A model generated the notes under the pieces. That model saw nothing but the letters and a program-made list of their open reading frames with translations, searched no databases and was not told the DNA's origin. The position numbers and the translations under genes were made by a program. 64,000 nucleotides of DNA from Saccharopolyspora spinosa NRRL 18395. GTDB lineage: Bacteria; Actinomycetota; Actinomycetes; Mycobacteriales; Pseudonocardiaceae. This document shows positions 21,214-32,344 of this stretch, piece by piece (the stretch's first letter is position 1; the number at the start of each line of letters is the position of its first letter). The stretch covers positions 106,501 through 170,500 of the forward strand of contig NZ_GL877880.1 in assembly GCF_000194155.1 (NCBI RefSeq), written 5' to 3'.

Positions 21214-21408
21214 TCAGCCGCCGATCGTCTGGCCGATCAAGTCCCGGACCGCCACCGGGTCGGCGAAGATGTCGGGCTCGTCGCCGCACACCTGGACGTC
21301 CTCGGTGCCGCCGAACCGGCTAGTGACGCCGATCTGGCTCCCAGCGCCGGGCCGAGTCGCGGATCAGCGCCGGACCGCCGGAGTCGCCCTGGCAGGCCGA
21401 CACATGGT
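21214..21408 (-). pseudogene. Remnant of a trypsin-like (S1) serine protease
   Basis: On the minus strand a fragment reads ACQGDSGGPALIRD, the S1 motif around the catalytic serine. A frame change within about 20 bases follows, then IGVTSRFGGTEDVQVCGDEP and a normal C-terminus ending GQTIGG at the stop 21214-21216. The His and Asp parts of the triad and the signal peptide are missing. This is the decayed 3' end of a secreted protease gene. The DNA from 21409 to 21581 holds only a short helical frame (ERGLTGLPAEQRAELRADLL) of no known kind. Confidence 0.75.
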
Positions 21409-21581
21409 CACCGGGGCGGCGCAACAGCCAGCAGGTCGGCGCGCAGCTCGGCCCGCTGTTCGGCGGGCAGCCCGGTCAGGCCCCTCTCGATGGACTCAAG
21501 CCGAACCCCGAAATCCCCTGAACCGCAAAAAGCCCCAGGCGCCCGGCGCTGACCTGCGAAAACCAGCCCTAGGCTGGCCGG

Positions 21582-22211
21582 TCAGGAAGAGGCGAAGTTG
21601 TCGCAGAGGGTCTGCCACTCGTCCCGCTCCGGGGCGGGCCCGGGCAGCTCCGCGCCTCCCGAGCGCAGGCCTTCGAGCACCAGCCCCAGGTAGCGGGCGC
21701 GGAGCTCGGCACGGCGGGACTCGCTGGTCGGCAGTGCCGGATTGAGGTGCTTGAACAGCATCAGGATGTCCGTCCAGTCCACGTCCGAGCGCAGCTCGCC
21801 CGCCCGCTTGGCGGCGTCGACCAGGGCCTCGATCTCCGTCGCGACGCGCTGCTGCAGCTCCCGGAACTCCCCGGAGTAGGTGTGCTGCTGGTCCATCGGC
21901 GGCAGCACGGTACCGATACCGGCGCCTTCCCGCAGGCAGCGGCGCATGAACCGGACGAGGGCCTGCCACGGATCGGCTTCCTCGGTGCGGGCCGACTCCG
22001 CCTCGTCGACGATCCGCCGGAACGCGGTGATGCGGACCTGCTCGATCAGTTCCTGCTTGCTCGGGTAACGCCGGTACACGCTCGCCACACCGACCCCCGC
22101 GCGCTTGGCGACCTCGGCCATCGGCGCCGCGAAGCTCTGCTCGGCGAACACCTCGCGAGCTGCGGCGATGACCTGGTCGTCGTACCGCGCGGATCTGTTC
22201 GGTGTGGCCAT
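21582..22211 (-). CDS. TetR/AcrR-family repressor of the divergent MFS gene
   Basis: A 209-residue TetR protein. The helix-turn-helix is at residues about 10-55 (AAREVFAEQSFAAPMAEVAKRAGVGVASVYRRYPSKQEL), followed by an all-helical ligand-binding domain. ATG 22209-22211 gives the usual 10-residue leader before the HTH; the longer frame upstream would run through the operator. It is divergent from an MFS exporter with two operator repeats between them, the classic arrangement of drug-efflux control. Confidence 0.92.
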   Translation of the reverse strand: MATPNRSARYDDQVIAAAREVFAEQSFAAPMAEVAKRAGVGVASVYRRYPSKQELIEQVRITAFRRIVDEAESARTEEADPWQALVRFMRRCLREGAGIGTVLPPMDQQHTYSGEFRELQQRVATEIEALVDAAKRAGELRSDVDWTDILMLFKHLNPALPTSESRRAELRARYLGLVLEGLRSGGAELPGPAPERDEWQTLCDNFASS

Positions 22212-22230
22212 TGCCACAGCATACGCCGGA

Positions 22231-22284
22231 CCGGAATGATCCGTTCCGCTGCCGGGTTGGACCGGACCGGAATCATCCGTTCCG
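22231..22284. promoter_or_regulatory. Twin operator between tetR and the MFS gene
   Basis: CCGGAATGATCCGTTCCG (22231-22248) and CCGGAATCATCCGTTCCG (22267-22284) differ at one base and are 36 bp apart. Each contains the inverted half-sites CGGAA/TTCCG. They lie in the 127-bp gap of the divergent pair and are the likely binding sites of the TetR protein. Confidence 0.8.
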
Positions 22285-22338
22285 CTCCGGCGGACTGCGC
22301 TAGCAGGCCGCAGCGGCCGTTGGAAGCTGAGGAAAGGC

Positions 22339-23565
22339 ATGACCACCACGGAGCTCGTCCAGCCCCGCAGCGGCACCCGAGCGCTCCTCCACCGCGGCAC
22401 CCTGTCCCGGCCAGCCTCGTTCTGGTTCATCGGCGCGCTGTACACCCTGTTCCTGATGGCCTCCACCGCGCCGTCCCCGATGTACTCGATCTACCAGCAG
22501 CGCTGGCACTTCACGACCACGGTTCTCACCGAGGTCTTCGCCGTCTACGCGGTGGCCATCCTGCTCTCGCTGGTGCTGTTCGGTTCCCTGTCCGACCACC
22601 TAGGTCGAAGGCCGGTGCTGCTGGCCGGGCTCGTGCTGGAGATCGCCTCGATGCTGGTGCTCGCGGTCGCGCCGGGCGTCGGCTGGCTGCTGGTGGGCCG
22701 GGCGCTGCAGGGCCTGGCCACCGGGTTGGCGACCAGCGCGATCAGCGGCGCCCTGCTCGACTTCCAACGCCCGGGCTCGAACCACGGATCGCTGATCAAC
22801 GGAGTTTCCGCAGGCCTGGGCATGGCGCTCGGCTCGCTGCTGGCGGGTGCCCTGGTGCAGTTCGTGCCCGGACCGACGCTGACCAGCTACCTGCTTCTCA
22901 TCCTCGGTTTCGTGCTCGCGATCCCCGGTGTGCTGCTGATGCCCGAACCGGTCGCGCGACGCGGCGCGCTGCGCGAGGTGCTGCGCCCGCAGCGGCCGAC
23001 GGTGCCAGCGGGCAAGGGCTGGACGTTCGCGCTGATGGCGACGACGCTGCTCGCCTCGTGGATCGTCGGCGGGATGTTCATGTCCCTCGGACCGTCGGTG
23101 GCCAAGGGCCTGGTCAGCGGAAACCCCTACCTGGTGGGCGGTTTGGCGGTCGCGGTGCTGGCCGGGTTCGGCGGGCTGGCGCAGCTGCTGCTGTCCGGGT
23201 GGGCGGCCCGGCGCGCGGTTCGGTTCGGCGCGCCACTGATGCTCGTCGGGCTGGCCGGGATGGCGGCCGCCGCACTGGAGCAGGGCGCTGCGTTGTTCTT
23301 CGTCAGCTCGGCGGTGCTCGGCACGGGCTGGGGCCTGGTGTTCATGGGCGGTTTCCGGATGCTGACCGGCCTGGCGGCCCCGGAACACCGAGCGGCGACC
23401 GCGGCGCTGATCTACGTCGTGGCATACCTTTCGGCCAGCGTCCCCAGCGTCGCCCTGGGATTCCTCAGCACGGTCTTCGGCCTGACCACGGCAACGCTGG
23501 CCTTCACCGCGACGGCGGCGATCTTCGTGACGACGGCGGGCCTCTCCACCTTCGCCCGCCACTGA
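22339..23565 (+). CDS. MFS transporter, drug-efflux type
   Basis: A 408-residue, 12-span major facilitator. The cytoplasmic loop motif A is GSLSDHLGRRPVLLAG (residues about 82-97), with a weaker second copy at SGWAARRAVRFGAPLM in the C-half. GRALQGLATGLATSAISGALL corresponds to motif B/C of proton antiporters. ATG 22339 follows GAGGAAAGG. Controlled by the divergent TetR gene through two operator repeats. Substrate unknown, probably an amphiphilic drug or a metabolite. Confidence 0.9.
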   Translation: MTTTELVQPRSGTRALLHRGTLSRPASFWFIGALYTLFLMASTAPSPMYSIYQQRWHFTTTVLTEVFAVYAVAILLSLVLFGSLSDHLGRRPVLLAGLVLEIASMLVLAVAPGVGWLLVGRALQGLATGLATSAISGALLDFQRPGSNHGSLINGVSAGLGMALGSLLAGALVQFVPGPTLTSYLLLILGFVLAIPGVLLMPEPVARRGALREVLRPQRPTVPAGKGWTFALMATTLLASWIVGGMFMSLGPSVAKGLVSGNPYLVGGLAVAVLAGFGGLAQLLLSGWAARRAVRFGAPLMLVGLAGMAAAALEQGAALFFVSSAVLGTGWGLVFMGGFRMLTGLAAPEHRAATAALIYVVAYLSASVPSVALGFLSTVFGLTTATLAFTATAAIFVTTAGLSTFARH

Positions 23566-23599
23566 CCGCCACCCCGGCGCGTCCGCCGCGGTCGCGCGC

Positions 23600-23644
23600 G
23601 TGAAGGGCGCCCTGACCGACTTGGTCGGCAAAGGTGTCCTTCAC
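23600..23644 (+). terminator. Hairpin after the MFS gene
   Basis: GTGAAGGGCGCC pairs with GGTGTCCTTCAC across an inner CCGACTTGGTCGG hairpin. It lies 35 bp past the MFS stop. The DNA up to the clpB stop (23858) has an acidic open frame in the plus direction that I do not accept as a gene. Confidence 0.65.
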
Positions 23645-23803
23645 CCGCCATGACTCCACTGTGGACAGTCTCAGCGATCTCGAAGAACTGCTCGACGAGG
23701 AGCTCGACGACGAAGCGGACGAGGATTCGGAGGATGCGGCGATCGATGTGGAGTTCCACGTCGGCGGAGCCCATCGCCTGCTGCTGACCATCGCGGTCAG
23801 AAT

Positions 23804-23846
23804 GAGGAGCACCCGTGACCCGGTTCGCCGGGCGCGGGTGCCCCTC
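23804..23846 (-). terminator. Hairpin after clpB
   Basis: GAGGAGCACCCG (23804-23815) pairs with CGGGTGCCCCTC (23835-23846) with one mismatch. An internal GACCCGG/CCGGGCG stem strengthens it. It lies 12 bp from the clpB stop and can end clpB messages. Confidence 0.7.
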
Positions 23847-23857
23847 GCCTGTCCAGG

Positions 23858-26440
<2,583 letters not shown>

Positions 26441-26521
26441 TCCTCACCTCGTCGCCGGGCGGCTGGTACGAGTCCGTCATCGCTCGCACCCATCATCTTA
26501 TACATCGTCAACGTGAGAAAA

Positions 26522-26542
26522 GTTGAGCGAGTTCCACTCAAG
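26522..26542. promoter_or_regulatory. HAIR element (HspR site) upstream of clpB
   Basis: GTTGAGC-N7-ACTCAAG, two mismatches from the consensus CTTGAGT-N7-ACTCAAG, 82 bp before the clpB start. The spacing is exactly 7, as in known sites. It matches the two sites before dnaK in this window. Confidence 0.8.
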
Positions 26543-26689
26543 GCAGGTGAGCTCAGGCACGCGGGTTCGGGAGAGGTGTCGAGTTGGGCGGAACGCCCCA
26601 GGCTGGTCGTCATCATCGGCGGCAGCAAGACCATCGGTGCCGTCACCAGCCGCCCGCTCCCGGCGATGGCCATCAACCGCCAGCCTGAT

Positions 26690-27175
26690 CGTCATCGACG
26701 TGAACTCCGACGCCGTGCCCGCCGTGCCCGCCGCGATCGGCGAGATCGGAGGGATCGGCGGGATCATCTCCGGCGCGTTCACCCCGGAAGCAGGGTTCGG
26801 CGGCATGATCGGCGTGCTGATCGCCACGGTGCTGCCGTGGTTCCCTTACGGCCGCACGCCGGCCGTCGCGATGTTCGCCATCTAAACGATCATCGCCTGG
26901 GGCTACTACGGCGTCCGGCCAGCGCGCGTGGCTGTTCGTCTTCGGTGGGGGCAAGACAGCGAGCGCACCTACCACGTGGTGTGCAGCCTGTTCACCGTGG
27001 TCGGCTCGGCGCTGACACCAGGCAGCGTGCTCAACTCCGCCGGCGCGGTGCTGCGCGCGCTGCCACTGTTCAACATCCTCGGCCCATACATCATGGTCCC
27101 AGCTGTGGAGCGGGAGTTGGCTTCGTACTGGAGAAGCTTCGCACCGGCGAGGTCCGGAAGTTCGAAAAGGTCTGA
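26690..27175 (+). pseudogene. Decayed alanine/sodium symporter (AGCS) 3' part
   Basis: In the plus direction the frame reads VLPWFPYGR...AVAMFAI then TAA (26883-26885), continuing after it as TIIAWGYYGVRPARVAVRL. Later it reads VVCSLFTVVGSALTPGSVLN...FNILGPYIMVPAVERELASY. A frame change then gives LEKLRTGEVRKFEKV and a stop at 27175. These blocks match, in order, the last three membrane segments and cytoplasmic tail of AGCS amino-acid:cation symporters (TVLPWFP, ST-I-WGYYG, LMxPNLIGL). The N-terminal two thirds and a start are missing. The match is by recall of the family pattern. Confidence 0.55.
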
Positions 27176-27204
27176 CGCGCAGGGATTTCCGCCGGTTCGG
27201 TCCG

Positions 27205-27478
27205 CGATTTCATTGGAGATCGAGGGTCCGATTTCCAATGAGCCGTTTTCATCCTGGCCGATCCGCCGCCACGACGCTGGAAATCCCACGGTCCGGGGCT
27301 GCCGCAAGCGGCGCAGCCGCCGCCGGCACCGCCGCGGGTTCTCAGCGGCCTTCTCGCGAGGACAGCCCGGATGCCGCGTATTGGTCTCATACGCAGGTCC
27401 GGGATCCCACAGCCGAGAAGACCGCTGAGGTTCCCTACCCGCACCGCAAGAAGAGGTTGGAAAACGCCCATTGAAATT
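27205..27478 (+). repeat. Intergenic repeat family A, longest copy
   Basis: About 270 bp. TTTCATTGGAGATC/GATTTCCAATGAG at the left, then CGTTTTCATCCTGGCCGATC, CACCGCCGCGGGTTCTCAGC, CTCGCGAGGACAGCCCGGAT, GGGATCCCACAGCCGAGAAG, CGCTGAGGTTCCCTACCCGC, AGAAGAGGTTGGAAAACGCC and CATTGAAATTGGGG at the right. Every box has a counterpart in the 6.7-kb copy or in the inverted 20.2-kb copy. It lies between the AGCS remnant and the YceI gene stop. Confidence 0.75.
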
Positions 27479-27487
27479 GGGGAAACC

Positions 27488-28335
27488 TCAGTCCTCGCGG
27501 ACGGCTTGGATGTCGATCTCCACCTTCAGCGTCGTGCCGATCGCGGCGATACCCGTTTGCAGGGCCTGGTTGAACGTCATCGCGAAGTCCTCGCGACGCA
27601 GCTGCGTCGTCGCCGTCGCCGAGGCCCGGGTGCCGCCCCACGGATCCGGGCCGACCCCGGCGAACCGGGTGTCCAGCCGCACCGGCCGGGTCAGCCCGCA
27701 CAGCGTCAGCTCGCCGTCCAGGTCCCAGCGGTCGCTGCCGCGCGGGCGCAGCCCTGTGGACCGGAAGGTGATCTCAGGGTGCCGCTCGACGTCCAGGAAG
27801 TCCGGGTTCCGCAGGTGGTCATCGCGCATCCCGTTGGCCGTGTCGATGCTGGCAGCCACGATCTGGACATCCACTGCGGACGATTCCACCGGGTTGCCGA
27901 TGCGGACCTCGCCGGCGAACTCGTTGAACCGACCGTGGATGCTGCTGATCCCCAGGTGCTTGGCGGTGACCTGGATCGACGAGTGCACCGGGTCGATCCG
28001 CCACAGTCCGGGCGCCGGCAGGTCGGCCCCGCCGGCCCGGCGCAGCTCGACCTCACCGAGGGTGGCCGCCGTGCCGTCGTGCACCAGCGTGGTCCGGCCC
28101 CCCCCCCCCCCGCCGTGACGATGGCGGTGTAGGTGCCGGACTTCAGCCCGGCGGCGACCACCGAGCCCTGCGCGTCGCCCTGCACCCTGGCGACCTGGGT
28201 GCCGGTGCCGTCGATGACGGTCAGCACCGCCTCCGGCACCGGCCAGCCGTCGCCGCCGCGCACCGTCGCGGTGACCGCCCCCGAACCGGCCGGTGCGGTT
28301 CCGGGCTCCACGGCCTGCCGTTGGCCGAGATCCAT
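27488..28335 (-). pseudogene. Carboxypeptidase-regulatory-like + YceI-domain protein, frameshifted at C14
   Basis: Two minus-strand frames that belong together. From ATG 28335 (MDLGQRQAVEPG, after GAGGGG) comes an Ig-like regulatory domain of about 80 residues (VRGGDGWPVPEAVLTVIDGTG...GLKSGTYTAIVTA). The second frame then gives a YceI-like lipocalin domain: GLWRIDPVHSSIQVTAKHLGISSIHGRFNEF...DFLDVERHPEITFRST...ending DIQAVRED. The switch falls on a run of 14 C (28098-28111; G14 in the coding strand). YceI proteins bind isoprenoid-type lipids. The break may be a sequencing error or real slippage. Confidence 0.8.
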
Positions 28336-28399
28336 TTCGAACATCCCCTCTGCGAGTTGAAGGTTTTTGGTGGGCGGCCCCGTCCGCCCGAGTGGTGGG

Positions 28400-28446
28400 G
28401 CGAACGGACCGTTGACGCTCGTCAACGACGCGAACGGTCCGTTCGC
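28400..28446 (-). terminator. GCGAACGGACCGTT hairpin after the MFS-fusion gene
   Basis: GCGAACGGACCGTT (28400-28413) pairs perfectly with AACGGTCCGTTCGC (28433-28446). Inside lies a second palindrome, GTTGAC...GTCAAC. It sits 24 bp past the stop of the MFS-fusion gene. A related GCGAACGG/CCGTTCGC hairpin lies at 49,357-49,409, so this is a shared terminator-like element. Confidence 0.7.
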
Positions 28447-28469
28447 TTCATCCCACCCGCTACCGCTGC

Positions 28470-31088
28470 TCAGTCGGCGTGCGGGTAGCCGAGCTCGACG
28501 TCGTGCGTGCTCTGCTCATCCGAGAGCCGCAGCGAGGTGGCGGCCGGCGGATATCCGGTAGCGATCACCGTGTACTCGCCGTCCGGCAGGTCGGTGAAGG
28601 TGTAGTTGCCGTCGATGTCGGTGGTCGCCGCGGCCACGACCGCGCCGCCGGTGTCCAGCAGCGTCACCCGCGCATCCGGCACCGCGACCCCGAGGTTAGC
28701 CGACCGGACCACGCCGCTGAGCTGCGTGCCGGACTGCAACGCGACGTCCAGTGTGGACTGGTCGCCGTCGGCGACGGTGACCGAGTTCGCCACCGGCCGG
28801 TAGCCGGGCGCGGTGACGGTCAGCGCGTAGGCCCCACCGACCAGGTCGGGGAACAGGTAGTGCCCGTCCGGTCCGGTGGCAGCGCTGGCCACGACCTCGC
28901 CGCGGACGTCGGTGAGCACCACCATCGCCCCGGCAACGCCCTGCCCGCCGACGTGCACAAGCCCGGTGAGCCGCCCGGCACCGAGCAGCTGAACGTCGTG
29001 GCGCACCGGGCGGTCGCCGACCACGACCATCGACGCGGTCGGCTGGTAGCTGCCGCCGGAGGCGATCAGCACGTAGGTGCCGCCGTGGTCGACCACGAGC
29101 CGGAACTGCCCGTCGTGCGCGGTCCGGGCGCGCTCAACCTGCCGGCCGTTGGCGTCGGTCAGGGTGAGCACCACCCCGGCGACCGGAGTGCCGACGGAGT
29201 CCTGGACGGTGCCGTGCACGAACAGCCCGCCACCGCCGCCCGGGGCTGTCAGGTCGCCGGCCAGGTGCTTGCCGTTGGTCGCGTAGCGACGCGGCGCGAC
29301 CGGCTCTGACCAGGCATCCGAGCGACCATCCACAAAGTTATCCACAGGTTCGGCGGCCAGTCGCGCCGAGTGCGCCCCCACGCCCCCAACCTGGGCAGAG
29401 CCGTTCGCAGCGGGACGCGCCACGGCCGAGTTGTCCACAGGTCGGGTGAGGTTGTCCACAGCGTCGTCGTGCGCGGCCACGGCAGCCGCCTCCTTCTCCT
29501 CGTGACTGTCGATCGTGGTACGCAGGGGAGTCTCGCGGATGAAGATCACCGCGAGGAAGGTGACCACCGCGATGCAGGCGGAGACGAAGAAGATGTCGCC
29601 GATCGCGTCGCCGTAGGCCGCCCGCACGATGGTCTGCACCGGCTCCGGCAGGTGGTTGACGTCCAGCGAGCCACCGCCGCCCGAGCCTTCTGCCTGCGCC
29701 GCGCCGGGGATCTTCGACAGGCCGCGCATGATGTAGTCGGAGACCTGGGTGGCCAGCACCGCGCCAAGGACCGAGACGCCGGCCGAACCGCCGAGGGTCC
29801 GGAAGAACGTCACGACCGAGGTCACCGACCCCATGTCCTTGCCGCTGGTGGAGTTCTGCACCGCCAGCACCAGGTTCTGCATCAGCATGCCGACGCCGAC
29901 GCCCATCAGGAACAGGTAGACCCCGACGAGCACCAGGTCCGTTTCGTGGTCGATGGTACTCAGCAACGACATCGACGCGATCATCACGATCGAGCCGATC
30001 ACCAGGAACGGTTTGATCTTGCCGGTGACCCGGGAGATGATCTGGCCGGACACGGTCGAGGAGATGAACAGGCCGCCGACCATCGGCAGCGTCATCAGAC
30101 CCGCGGTCGTCGGGGTGAAGCTCCGCGCGATCTGGAAGTACTGGCCCAGGAACACCGCGCCGCCGAACATCGCGGTGCCGACCGCGACGGTGCCGATGGT
30201 GGCCAGCGTGACCGTCGGGTTGCGGAACATCCGCAGCGGCACGATCGGCTCGCTCACCTTGGTCTCGATGATCACTGCGATGATCATCGAGAGGAGGCCG
30301 CCACCGACGAAGGACGCGGTCTCCACCGACCACCATTCGAACTGCTTGCCGGCCAACGAAACCCACACCAGCAGCAGGCTCACGCCGCCGACCAGGAACA
30401 GCGCGCCGAACCAGTCGATCTTGACCGGGCGCTTGATCACCGGCAGCTTCAGCGTCCGGCCCAGCACGATGAAGGCGATCACCGCGATCGGCACGGTCAC
30501 CCAGAAGCACCAGCGCCAACCCAGCCACGAGGTGTCCACGATCAGGCCGCCGGCCAGCGGCCCGCTGACCGTCGCGACCGCGAAGGTGGCGCCGATGTAG
30601 CCGCTGTAGCGGCCGCGGTCGCGCGGCGAGACCATCGCCGCGATCACGACCTGGATCAGCGCCTGCAGGCCGCCCATGCCGATGCCCTGCAGGGCGCGGA
30701 AGCCGATGAGCGTCTCCATCGACTGCGCGAACCCGCCGAGCACCGAACCGATCGTGAAGATCGTGATGGCCAGCTGGTAGAGCAGCTTCTTGCTGAACAG
30801 GTCGGAGAGCTTGCCCCAGATCGGGGTGGATGCGGTCGAGGTGAGCAGCATCGCCGTGACCACCCAGGTGTACTGGCCCTGGGTGCCGTTGAGGTCGGCG
30901 ATGATCCGGGGCAGCGCGTTCGAGACGATCGTCGAGCTGAGGATGGCGACCAGCAGCGCCAACATCAGACCCGACATCGCCTCCAGGATCTGCCGATGCG
31001 TCATCGACGATCCCGCGGCGGGGTCGTCGCGTCCGTCCCGGCGGGCCGGCGCTGTCGCGTCCGGCGCCGTCTCCGTCGAGCTGGTCAT
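28470..31088 (-). CDS. DHA2-type MFS exporter with three C-terminal Ig-like (CnaB/carboxypeptidase-regulatory) repeats
   Basis: An 872-residue protein. Residues about 30-530 are a 14-span DHA2 drug:proton antiporter (motif A GKLSDLFSKKLLYQ; FRALQGIGMGGLQALIQ; SGPLAGGLIVD). A disordered, Asp/Ala-rich linker of about 90 residues follows. Then come three beta-sandwich repeats of about 80 residues, each with the pattern G-V-AGA-VTLTD-G-V--A-TG-DG-Y-F-DL-GGXYTLTVTAPGY. ATG 31088 follows AAGGAAGG. It overlaps the upstream MarR stop by 4 bp (ATGA), so both are co-transcribed and MarR-controlled. The repeats would probably lie on one membrane face; the linker and the odd fusion are unusual for a transporter. 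Confidence 0.9.
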   Translation of the reverse strand: MTSSTETAPDATAPARRDGRDDPAAGSSMTHRQILEAMSGLMLALLVAILSSTIVSNALPRIIADLNGTQGQYTWVVTAMLLTSTASTPIWGKLSDLFSKKLLYQLAITIFTIGSVLGGFAQSMETLIGFRALQGIGMGGLQALIQVVIAAMVSPRDRGRYSGYIGATFAVATVSGPLAGGLIVDTSWLGWRWCFWVTVPIAVIAFIVLGRTLKLPVIKRPVKIDWFGALFLVGGVSLLLVWVSLAGKQFEWWSVETASFVGGGLLSMIIAVIIETKVSEPIVPLRMFRNPTVTLATIGTVAVGTAMFGGAVFLGQYFQIARSFTPTTAGLMTLPMVGGLFISSTVSGQIISRVTGKIKPFLVIGSIVMIASMSLLSTIDHETDLVLVGVYLFLMGVGVGMLMQNLVLAVQNSTSGKDMGSVTSVVTFFRTLGGSAGVSVLGAVLATQVSDYIMRGLSKIPGAAQAEGSGGGGSLDVNHLPEPVQTIVRAAYGDAIGDIFFVSACIAVVTFLAVIFIRETPLRTTIDSHEEKEAAAVAAHDDAVDNLTRPVDNSAVARPAANGSAQVGGVGAHSARLAAEPVDNFVDGRSDAWSEPVAPRRYATNGKHLAGDLTAPGGGGGLFVHGTVQDSVGTPVAGVVLTLTDANGRQVERARTAHDGQFRLVVDHGGTYVLIASGGSYQPTASMVVVGDRPVRHDVQLLGAGRLTGLVHVGGQGVAGAMVVLTDVRGEVVASAATGPDGHYLFPDLVGGAYALTVTAPGYRPVANSVTVADGDQSTLDVALQSGTQLSGVVRSANLGVAVPDARVTLLDTGGAVVAAATTDIDGNYTFTDLPDGEYTVIATGYPPAATSLRLSDEQSTHDVELGYPHAD

Positions 31089-31579
31089 CGAGTTCCTTCC
31101 TTGGTCACGGAGTCGGCAGCGCAGACTCCGTCGTTGATCGTGTAGCGACGGATGTCGTCCATCGCTTCCCCCAGCAGTCCGGCGAGTTCGCGGACCTTGT
31201 CGTCGTCCCAGTGGGCCAGCGCTTCGCCGATCCACTCCGCCTTCCGGCGTTCCAGCTCGGCCACGGCGCGTTCGCCGTCGGGTGTGGCGCGCAGCAGCGC
31301 TACTCGCCGGTCCGCCGGGTCGGGCCGACGGGTGATGAGGCCGGCGTGTTCGAGCTGGCCGACCTGGCGGCTCACCACGGACGCGTCGACGATCCGGTGG
31401 TGGGCGAGGTCGGAGGCCCGGCATTCGCCGCGGAAGACGAGTTCGGTGAGCAACCCGGCGGCGGCGTACGGCATGTGCTCTGCCGTGAACTGACCCCGCT
31501 GCATGGCCACCTGTTTGAGCCCGAGCATCGCTCGAAGCGGTCGGAGCAGCTCGGCGCAGGTCTCGTGTGTCGGTCCCAT
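31085..31579 (-). CDS. MarR-family regulator of the fused MFS exporter
   Basis: A 164-residue winged-helix repressor. The recognition region is ASDLAHHRIVDASVVSRQVGQLEHAGLITRRPDPADRRVALLRATPDG (residues about 57-105), with the DxRxx wing motif. It is the first gene of a two-gene unit, and its stop overlaps the exporter start. Two imperfect copies of AGTTG...CAACT stand directly before its ATG, consistent with autoregulation relieved by a drug ligand. Confidence 0.92.
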   Translation of the reverse strand: MGPTHETCAELLRPLRAMLGLKQVAMQRGQFTAEHMPYAAAGLLTELVFRGECRASDLAHHRIVDASVVSRQVGQLEHAGLITRRPDPADRRVALLRATPDGERAVAELERRKAEWIGEALAHWDDDKVRELAGLLGEAMDDIRRYTINDGVCAADSVTKEGTR

Positions 31580-31593
31580 GAGCCCAATCCTTT

Positions 31594-31639
31594 AGTTGCT
31601 GCACGCAACTATAAACCCACTTAGTTGCGCAACACAACT
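31594..31639. promoter_or_regulatory. MarR operator pair
   Basis: AGTTGCTGCACGCAACT (31594-31610, perfect inverted AGTTGC/GCAACT) and AGTTGCGCAACACAACT (31623-31639, inverted AGTTG/CAACT), 29 bp apart. They lie 15-60 bp upstream of the MarR start, over the probable promoter. Confidence 0.8.
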
Positions 31640-31709
31640 TGTCGGACTGTGACCCCACCCACCGGAAGGATCATGAACCGGGCGAAGGGCATCCGGTCGG
31701 GAAATGCGA

Positions 31710-31752
31710 GCGGGGCACCCGTGCCCCGGTTACCGGGTCACGGGTGCCCCGC
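31710..31752 (-). terminator. Hairpin after the second MarR gene
   Basis: GCGGGGCACCCGTG (31710-31723) and CACGGGTGCCCCGC (31739-31752), 14-bp perfect arms, with an inner CCCCGGTTACCGGG stem. It lies 16 bp beyond the stop of the MarR gene at 31,769. Confidence 0.8.
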
Positions 31753-31768
31753 ACCTCGTGAAACGCGC

Positions 31769-32251
31769 TCACATCATGGCGTTGAGCTTGCCCAGGAGCC
31801 GGGCTAGGTCCTTGAGGTCCTGGGTGGACCAGCTGGCGAACTGGCCGTGCAGGTGCTTGCGGCGCTCGGCGCGCACCTGCGCCAGCCGCTCGCGCCCGAG
31901 GTCGGAGAGCTGGATGCGGCGGGCCCGGCCGTCGTCGGGATCCGGCACCCGCTCCAGCAGGTCCAGGTCCACCAGGGTCGCGATCTGCCTGCTCACCGTG
32001 GACTTGTCCAGCCCGGTGCGGTCCGCGACGTCCATGCCGCGCAGCGGCCCCGCGTCGTCGACCATCAGCAGCAGGCTGTACGAGGCGGGATCCAGGTCCG
32101 GGTGCACGTGCGCGGCCACGGCGGTCGACAGGTTCCGGGCGCGGCGGAACATCAGCACCAACTCGCGCTCGACGGACTCAGCCGCTGAACGCCGGTCGAC
32201 GCCTTCCTCGCGCACCCCGCCGGTCGAACCCCGCGCGTCGTCCTCGATCAC
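31769..32251 (-). CDS. MarR-family transcriptional regulator
   Basis: A 160-residue regulator. I start it at GTG 32249-32251, with GGAGAG close upstream. The winged helix covers GPLRGMDVADRTGLDKSTVSRQIATLVDLDLLERVPDPDDGRARRIQLSDLG, with the wing DxRxRR intact, flanked by long dimerisation helices at both ends (MFRRARNLSTAVAAH; FASWSTQDLKDLARLLGKL). The target is unknown; no transporter is adjacent on the same strand. A longer frame to 32521 would run through repeat DNA. Confidence 0.88.
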   Translation of the reverse strand: MIEDDARGSTGGVREEGVDRRSAAESVERELVLMFRRARNLSTAVAAHVHPDLDPASYSLLLMVDDAGPLRGMDVADRTGLDKSTVSRQIATLVDLDLLERVPDPDDGRARRIQLSDLGRERLAQVRAERRKHLHGQFASWSTQDLKDLARLLGKLNAMM

Positions 32252-32344
32252 AGCTCTCCAACCCGCACCGCCGACGACCACGGCGGCACCAACCGCCGAC
32301 TCGCAAGCCAACGCTCGTCCGTTTCGCCCTACTCTAAGCGCCTG

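Noticed and set aside
23649..23800. Plus-strand acidic frame (LSDLEELLDEELDDEADED...) between the MFS and clpB genes
   Set aside because: No convincing ribosome site, GC at third positions only moderate, and it runs into the clpB terminator and clpB itself. It could still be a small real gene, but I cannot support it.
28098..28111. C14 tract as a proven phase-variation switch
   Set aside because: A consensus error in a homopolymer is equally likely; reported as a finding but not as a fact.
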